Source: Maea johnstoni
Taxonomy: Eukaryota > Annelida > Polychaeta > Spionida > Magelonidae
NCBI GenBank assembly: GCA_963942565.1
Contig: OZ012698.1
Location: 35,649,842 to 35,713,841 of the forward strand
DNA: 64,000 nt
Direction: 5' to 3'
Under the pieces are notes generated by a model. The model worked only from the letters and a program-made list of their open reading frames with translations, did not search any database and was not told the DNA's origin. The position numbers and the translations under genes were made by a program. Within the stretch, counting starts at the first letter, position 1. Each line of letters opens with the position of its first letter. Shown here in pieces: positions 57,851 to 64,000 of the stretch.

Positions 57851-58131
57851 ACACCACAGATGTATTATGACCAGACACGATAGTCTCCGTATAGTGGTGG
57901 TATCCGTACTGGTATGGTACGGTATGGTATACGGTACAGTGCATGCGGGCTACTACCACTACCACAGCAGCGGAGGCAACATGAAGCTAAGTATTTTTAG
58001 ATAATACTGGGAGTTTTAATTGATTTGAGTGTGCACGCTTGAGAGGAGACCTCAGGCAGAGGGGTGGTCATAATCACTATTGATTTCTGGCCGTTGCCGC
58101 CGCCGACGCCCGTGTTGTTTTTTATTGACCA

Positions 58132-58162
<31 letters not shown>

Positions 58163-58310
58163 CGGTTCGGTTCGCGGCTGGGCAGATGTGACTTAATGGT
58201 AGCACTCAGAAAATTAGCATGTCGAACGTGATAAAGGCAACACGTCCAATCACAAACACATAAACTCTGCTGCCCTGTACCCGATGGAATTCAAATCTAC
58301 GCTGCACCCC
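57851..58310. other. unique sequence with short simple repeats
   Basis: GGTATGGTACGGTATGGTAT near 57912 and (CT)n at 58133-58162. No gene is supported. Confidence 0.45.
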
Positions 58311-58985
58311 TGCACCTTAATAACTGCTCAGCATGGTGGGAAAGAACTCACAAGTTAAGAGAAGCTGTACATTATTGTTTGACCCTATGGAATCCAAGTC
58401 TACTCCATGCTTTTTCTTCCCCTGATGTCCTATAGGGATATACTCTCACTTACTTTTATGGAAACCATACATTATTACTGAACCTCACGGAATCCAAGTC
58501 TACTCCATACTTTTTCTTCCCCTGTTGTAGAGGGGTATGTACTCACTTACTTTCTTTCCTTAATAACTGCTCAGCGAGATGGAGAGGAACTCACAAGTTA
58601 AGAGAAGCTGTACATTATTGTTTGACCCTATGGAATCCAAGTCTACTCCATGCTTTTTCTTCCCCTGATGTCCTATAGGGATATACTCTCACTTACTTTT
58701 ATGGAAACCATACATTATTACTAGACCTCATGGAATCCAAGTCTACTCCATGCTTTTTCTTCCCCTGTTGTAGAGGGGTATGTACTCACTTACTTTCTTT
58801 CCTTAATAACTGCTCAGCGAGATGGAGAGGAACTCACAAGTTAAGAGAAGCTGTACATTATTGTTTGACCCTATGGAATCCAAGTCTACTCCATGCTTTT
58901 TCTTCCCCTGATGTCCTATAGGGATATACTCTCACTTACTTTTATGGAAACCAAACATTATTACTAGACCTCATGGAACCCCAGT
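58310..58985. repeat. 243-bp tandem repeat, ~2.8 copies
   Basis: CAAGTTAAGAGAAGCTGTAC at 58351, 58594 and 58837. Each unit contains two related halves with GGAATCCAAGTCTACTCCAT. Confidence 0.93.
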
Positions 58986-59009
58986 CTACTTCATGCTTTC
59001 CTTTGCCCC

Positions 59010-59119
59010 TTAACCCTCATGCTGCTGATGGCTAATTTGGCCAATACAAAATGGTGCAAAAAACCCTGAAAAATGATTGAAACCCTGGCAAATGGGTACT
59101 CATTTGAGAGTACTCAGCG
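59010..59119 (-). mobile_element. MITE family A copy turning into (GAAA)n
   Basis: Reverse: TTAACCCTCATGCTGCTGAT to GAGAGTACTCAGCGAAAG. At that point the sequence becomes (GAAA)n and the other half is missing. Confidence 0.88.
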
Positions 59120-59172
59120 AAAGAAAGAAAAAAGAAGGACAGAAAGAAAGAAAGAAAGAAAGAAAAAGAATA
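59116..59172. repeat. (GAAA)n microsatellite
   Basis: Imperfect GAAA purine run that grows out of the MITE. Confidence 0.92.
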
Positions 59173-59524
59173 AGGATTCTTTGGATTGCAAAGTTATTGT
59201 AAATTATGCTTGGTGTGTCCTTCCATTTTATACAGTAGAAAAAATGGCATTTTACTTCAGTTCTAATGCATCACATTAATAAACCAATAAATTTCAAGAA
59301 TCAGGAAAAAGTGGATGTACACGTAGCTACTTTCATCAGAGTGATTGGGTAGAGTTGGCGGGATTAAGTGTACCCCTGATGCCAAGCTGTGGTTATACCT
59401 CACATAAACAGCCCTTTTACAGCCCGGGGCAGTGCAATAACTGATACCCACTGGTGGGACTGGGGAGCTGGAGCTATCGAGGAGAATACCCTAGGTGGTA
59501 AATATACACACACTCAGCAATAAG

Positions 59525-60945
59525 TGCGCAACTACTAGGCGTGATTGAAAACTATGCCAGATCTCTTGTGGCTAATTGATTTCAATAGAGATATTTTTCA
59601 TCACAGCAGTCCCCTGGTGCCTAATAGGGGTACTAGGCGTGATTGAAGGCTATGCCAGATCTCTTGTGGCTTCAATAGAGATATTTTTCATCACAGCAGA
59701 CCCCTGGTGGCTAACGAGGGTACTAGACATGATTGAAGACTAATTGCAAGATTTCTTGTGGCTAATTGATCTCTATATAGATATATTTCGTCATACCAGA
59801 CCCCTGGTGGCTAATACAGGTACTAGGCATGATTGAAAACTATGCTAGATCTCTAATTAATTCCAATAGAGATATCTTTCTTCACAGCAGACCCCTGGTG
59901 GCCAACAGAGGTACTAGGCGTGATTGAAGGCTATGCCAGATCTCTTGTGGCTAATTGATTCCAATAGATATATTTCGTCACACCAGACCCCTGGTGGCTA
60001 ATAGGGGTACTAGGCATGATTGAAGCCTAATTACTATATCTCTTGTGGCGAATTAATTCCAATAAAGATTTTTTTATCACAGCAGTCCCCTGGTGACTAA
60101 AGGGGGTACTAGACGTGATTAAAGGGGGTAATAGACGTGATTAAAGACTATGCTATATCTCTAGTGGATAGTTAATTCAGTAGAGATATTTTTCATCACA
60201 GCAGACCCCTGGTGGCTAATAGGGGTACAAGGAATGATTGAAAGCTATGCTAGATCTCTTGTGGCTAATTGATTTTAATAGAGATATTTTTCATCACAGC
60301 AGACCCCTGGTGGCTAATCGGGGTACTAGGTGTGATTGAAAGCAATGCTAGATCTATTGTGGCTAATTGATTTTAATAGAGATATTTTTCATCACAGCAG
60401 ACCCCTGGTGGCTAATCGGGGTACTAGGTGTGATTGAAGGCTATGCTAGATCTCTTGTGGCTAATTGATTTCAATAGAGATATTTTTCATCACAGCAGAC
60501 CCCTGGTGGCTAATCGGGGTACTAGGTGTGATTGAAAGCAATGCTAGATCTATTGTGGCTAATTGATTTTAATAGAGATATTTTTCATCACAGCAGACCC
60601 CTGGTGGCTAATCGGGGTACTAGGTGTGATTGAAAGCAATGCTAGATCTATTGTGGCTAATTGATTTCAATAGAGATAGTTTTCATCACAGAAGACCCCT
60701 GGTGGCTAATCAGGGTACTAGGTGTGATTGAAGGGACGACCCCTGGTGGCTAATGAAGAAACTTTTCGTTATTATGCTAGAAAAGAAATATTCTATCAAA
60801 GATACTTTTTTACAGGAACGACCCCTGGTGGCTATCAGGAGAGCTAGATGTGATTGAAAGTAATGCATATCTATGTGTGAGTATTTCATTGCTACATTCT
60901 CTATCATGGACAGACACCTGGTGGCAGTGCGGGGTACTAAATGAG
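59525..60945. repeat. 98-bp minisatellite, ~15 copies
   Basis: CCCCTGGTGGCTAAT recurs about every 98 bp from 59610 to 60917, with GGTACTAGGTGTGATTGAA, GCTAGATCTNTTGTGGCTAA and TTTTTCATCACAGCAGA. Copies at 60206-60700 are the most uniform; outer copies are diverged, as expected of an array expanding from its centre. Confidence 0.93.
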
Positions 60946-63113
60946 ATAACGGGTAATAAAAAATTGTTTGTGGCTAATGAATTCAAAAAGAGAAATTAAC
61001 AAATTCCTAATTTATTCTAAACATAATAATTGTATTACGAACTTTGTTTTGACTACCCACAGTTTTTTAACTTACATTTTTCATTCTATTAACAATATTT
61101 CATATGATGAATCTCAAAAATAAGAATGCAACATAAGCACCCAAGACAGAAATACACATTTTTGCACCAGAAAATTGAGAAGGTGAGAGAGCTATAATAG
61201 GTAATATGGAATGTGTGATCACATACATAAGTGCCATCTATTATCAACTAGGAGAACTAACTTGTGAAATCACCCATTTACTTGACATTACATACTCCAG
61301 TAGCCTTTTCATGAATTAAGAGGCTTTTTCACCAGTGATGACCTGGGAAAGGAATGACCTATAACTTGGAAATTTACCACCTTTCCAAATTTTCTAAATC
61401 AAAATTAATTTCTGTCATGAAAAGGGTAAAAGTTTCAAAATCTGTTAGGAACCACACTTCTTCTCACAGTACTTGCTACAGTTCTATTAACGAATAATTC
61501 ATCTGACATATTTTCCCATCATCAGGTGGTGCCATCTATCTACTATACCTGGTACTACACCACACTGCTTGGTTAATACAGAAGGGAATGTCAACCTTTT
61601 AGGGGCTAGGAGCCTAGTCTAGGTATACTATAATCAAGTCATCTTCAATATTTCATACTAAAAATACAATCGAAGAAATATGACTGTAAAATCAATTCCA
61701 AACTCACCAATCTTGAAGCTACCATAGAATAAGGAAATACATACCTGAAATGGACAAAGAAACAATAATCATAACAATGAATGGGTGTAAAGCAAGATAG
61801 TAGTAAAGATCACTTATTAGTATGTACAATGAAACAAAATAGTTCAGATATTCTCTTTCTATTTGTTCTGACATTACCAAGTAAAAATATGAGAGAAATG
61901 ATCTATCAAAGGTAGTAAACATCCTTCACTATGCAAAAGTTACTTGAAGGGGTTGAATAAACACAGGCCTGAATAAATAGATTAAATTTCATGAAATTTT
62001 ATGAAATTTATGAAAATCATGAAATTCTATGAAAAATATATTTTCAAGAATTTAGTGATTTTATGAATTTTATGAAATTCATCATCATCATCATAATAAT
62101 AATTATAATAATAATGATAATAATAATAATAATAATAATAATGATAATAATAATAATAATGATAATAATTTTTGCATTTCATTTGTACTAGAATGAATTA
62201 ATGCAATCAAAGGCTTATAATATGTCTCATGAGCCTTTGACGCAATACATTCTATTTCGCTGCATCTTTTGTTGAAAACAAACAAGCAAAAAGAGACCAC
62301 AGATGTTTCCATGAATACGGTACCAAGCAGTGTGTTAAAGGAATGAATTATTCTGCAGTCGATGAATAGCTCAGAACAATCATAAGCATGGGTCATTAAG
62401 GTACAATAAAACTGATATATGTTGCTTGTCCAAGACAACCAGCTCTGAACTATGCAGGATCAATAGTAATCTCTTAATGAATTAACCCTTATAATGCCAC
62501 ACACGCATATGTGCATTTAAGTTTTTGTGGTACCATAACCTAGAGAACCATGCATGCATATATGGGTGCAAGATAATCAAATTCATATAAAGAAGAGCCT
62601 GGCTTATCAATCTAAAAGACCCATTATGATGGAAATAAACAGCAAAAAGGATGTGTTTTGACACATCTTCCCGGACGTATTTTGACCAAGTTCTTTGCCA
62701 AAAACAGTACCAGAAAATGTCCGAAATATTACTTACTTAGCGGCGGAAATAGCTAATAAGTGCTGCTGGGATGAAAGCAAGCGCAACCGATAATGATTGA
62801 TTATCGATCAGTTATACCCAACCGATGATCGATCATGAAAATCCGAGCCGATTCCTATCACTACTTTGCAGTGATAAATGGGTTACTCATGATAAAGGCC
62901 ATCCCTCACATTTACAAGACACAAGTGCACAAAGGTCAAATCCGAGCTTTCAGAGGCATCACTGAATAAAAAAACTTTCTTCTGCTACAGTTGTGGAAGA
63001 AGATGTTGTTGCATGGCAACCGATGAGGAGTCTGCTACTAGAAGACTGGCTATTTTTTAAAACATCGCTCACACATGTCTGTGAGCTCATGCAGCACACT
63101 GACTGACTCCACT
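60946..63113. other. unique AT-rich sequence with (TAA)n
   Basis: No gene is supported in about 2.1 kb. ATGAAATTTTATGAAATT repeats near 61990-62085 and a (TAATAA)n run at 62085-62170. Open frames at 61719 and 62103 are AT-driven. Confidence 0.5.
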
Positions 63114-63343
63114 TTAACCCCGTAAGACTCAGGAATTCATCTTGAAATTGTCGTCTGGATTTATCATATTTTTGGCAATAATTCTGGAATTGAGAATGAT
63201 CTTACAAAATATTTGAAGGAGAGTTTTTCTTAGATCTCTAAAGAACATTTATCCTTCCAAAGTTTTTCTATTCTTGTTTTTGTTTTTAAGATTTCATCAA
63301 AATTGTTGGTTACTTTTGGTTGCTGGGAACAATAATGGATTAA
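63114..63343 (-). mobile_element. MITE family B copy, full length
   Basis: Starts TTAACCCCGTAAGACTCAGG and ends GGAACAATAATGGATTAA, 230 bp, with arm AAATATTTGAAGGAGAG and a decayed partner. Confidence 0.88.
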
Positions 63344-63384
63344 CCTCTTATAGCCTCAAGTTCTACTTATAATAACTTTTAATC

Positions 63385-63590
63385 CATTAATCCTAATAGC
63401 CAAAAACAGCCTCACAATTTCGGTGAAATCTTACAGGTGAAAACGTAGCAGAAAATATATTTGAAGGAGGAATGTCGATTACAATATTACCAACAACTCT
63501 CCTTCAAATATATTTTGAGATTATTTTCAATTTCAAAATTATTTCCAAGTATCAAATCCAGAGGACGCTGAAGAATGTATGGATTTAAGA
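63385..63590 (+). mobile_element. MITE family B copy, ends eroded
   Basis: ATTAATCCTAATAGCCAAAA to GAATGTATGGATTTAAG, with both palindrome arms (ATATATTTGAAGGAGG and CTCTCCTTCAAATATAT). Confidence 0.82.
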
Positions 63591-63639
63591 ACAGGGCGTT
63601 CCTATTTGCTCTCTATTTATGTAGCTTTCTATCACCGGG

Positions 63640-64000
63640 AGCAACAAACCCTGTATCTAATTGACAGGGTTGCCAGTGACTTAGGGGTTGGCATTGATTT
63701 TCACCTGGCACTCCTGAGTTTCTTTCACTATACTAACAACTGCCAACTCACAAATTAACCTAACAATGGCGAAAAAGAGATGAAATTTAAAATTCCTGAA
63801 AATGCATCAATTTTCCTATAAATCCTGCCTACACTGGCTACCCACCGCTAGAAGTTATAGTGACCTTGCCGATCAGCATCAATCTCGACCATGGCATGTG
63901 AGAAGGTTGCCAGTGACTTAGAGTTAGTCTTTGGCTTTCACCAAGCACTCCTGACTTTCTTCCACTATATATACAACTGGCAACTCATAAGTAAGCCTAA
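63640..64000. repeat. ~240-bp direct duplication
   Basis: GGTTGCCAGTGACTTAGGGG then CACTCCTGAGTTTCTTTCAC and CAACTGCCAACTCACAAATT (from 63668) recur from 63908 to the edge. Related pieces lie at 19180-19290 and 45719-45760. Confidence 0.8.

Overview
The window looks like AT-rich, non-coding, repeat-laden chromosomal DNA from an animal, most likely a marine invertebrate. Grounds for this are intron-bounded short exons with GT..AG borders, abundant (TA)n, (CT)n and (GAT)n microsatellites, a tRNA-derived SINE, a 5'-truncated LINE, TTAA-flanked MITEs and a THAP-bearing DNA transposon. No bacterial gene order, operon, CRISPR or retroviral element is visible. I cannot name the species. A 200-base run of N at 31972-32171 is a scaffold gap.

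Three layers make up the window. (1) Two dispersed TTAA-flanked MITE families account for about 45 whole or broken copies. Family A is about 212 bp, begins TTAACCCTTCCAATGCTG, ends CAGCAGCATAAGGGTTAA and has an internal hairpin. Family B is about 230 bp, begins TTAACCCATTNATGC, ends GCATGAATGGGTTAA and has a central palindrome AAATATTTGAAGGAGA / TCTCCTTCAAATATTT. Their ends resemble piggyBac. A and B often abut and share one TTAA. (2) Many local tandem arrays are present: a ~300-bp satellite (1-2096), an 80-bp array with higher-order repeats (23337-25880), a poly-C-spaced array (32630-33606), a 125-bp array split by a LINE (50544-54616), a 98-bp array with a CTCF-like motif in each unit (59525-60945), and about ten smaller ones. 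(3) Coding sequence is sparse.

The most interesting object is a 2003-bp TTAA-flanked transposon at 16453-18455, best assigned to the Kolobok superfamily. On the plus strand it carries a 109-residue THAP zinc-finger ORF. On the minus strand, convergent with it, lies a 58-codon ORF resembling the start of the zinc-binding 'ballast' domain of the P2X7 receptor C-terminus. It sits in one copy of a 219-bp tandem duplication, so the other copy shows the empty site.

Host coding material is limited to short candidate exons found by reading frame plus splice signals. The best pair is on the minus strand: a first coding exon at 11391-11582 (64 codons) and a 26-codon exon at 3740-3817, both in phase 0, whose gene runs off the left edge. 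Further candidates are at 34275-34415 and 56027-56128 (minus) and, more weakly, 35831-35947, 46109-46214 and 22257-22325 (plus). None could be matched confidently to a named family. Much of the rest is probably intronic or intergenic.
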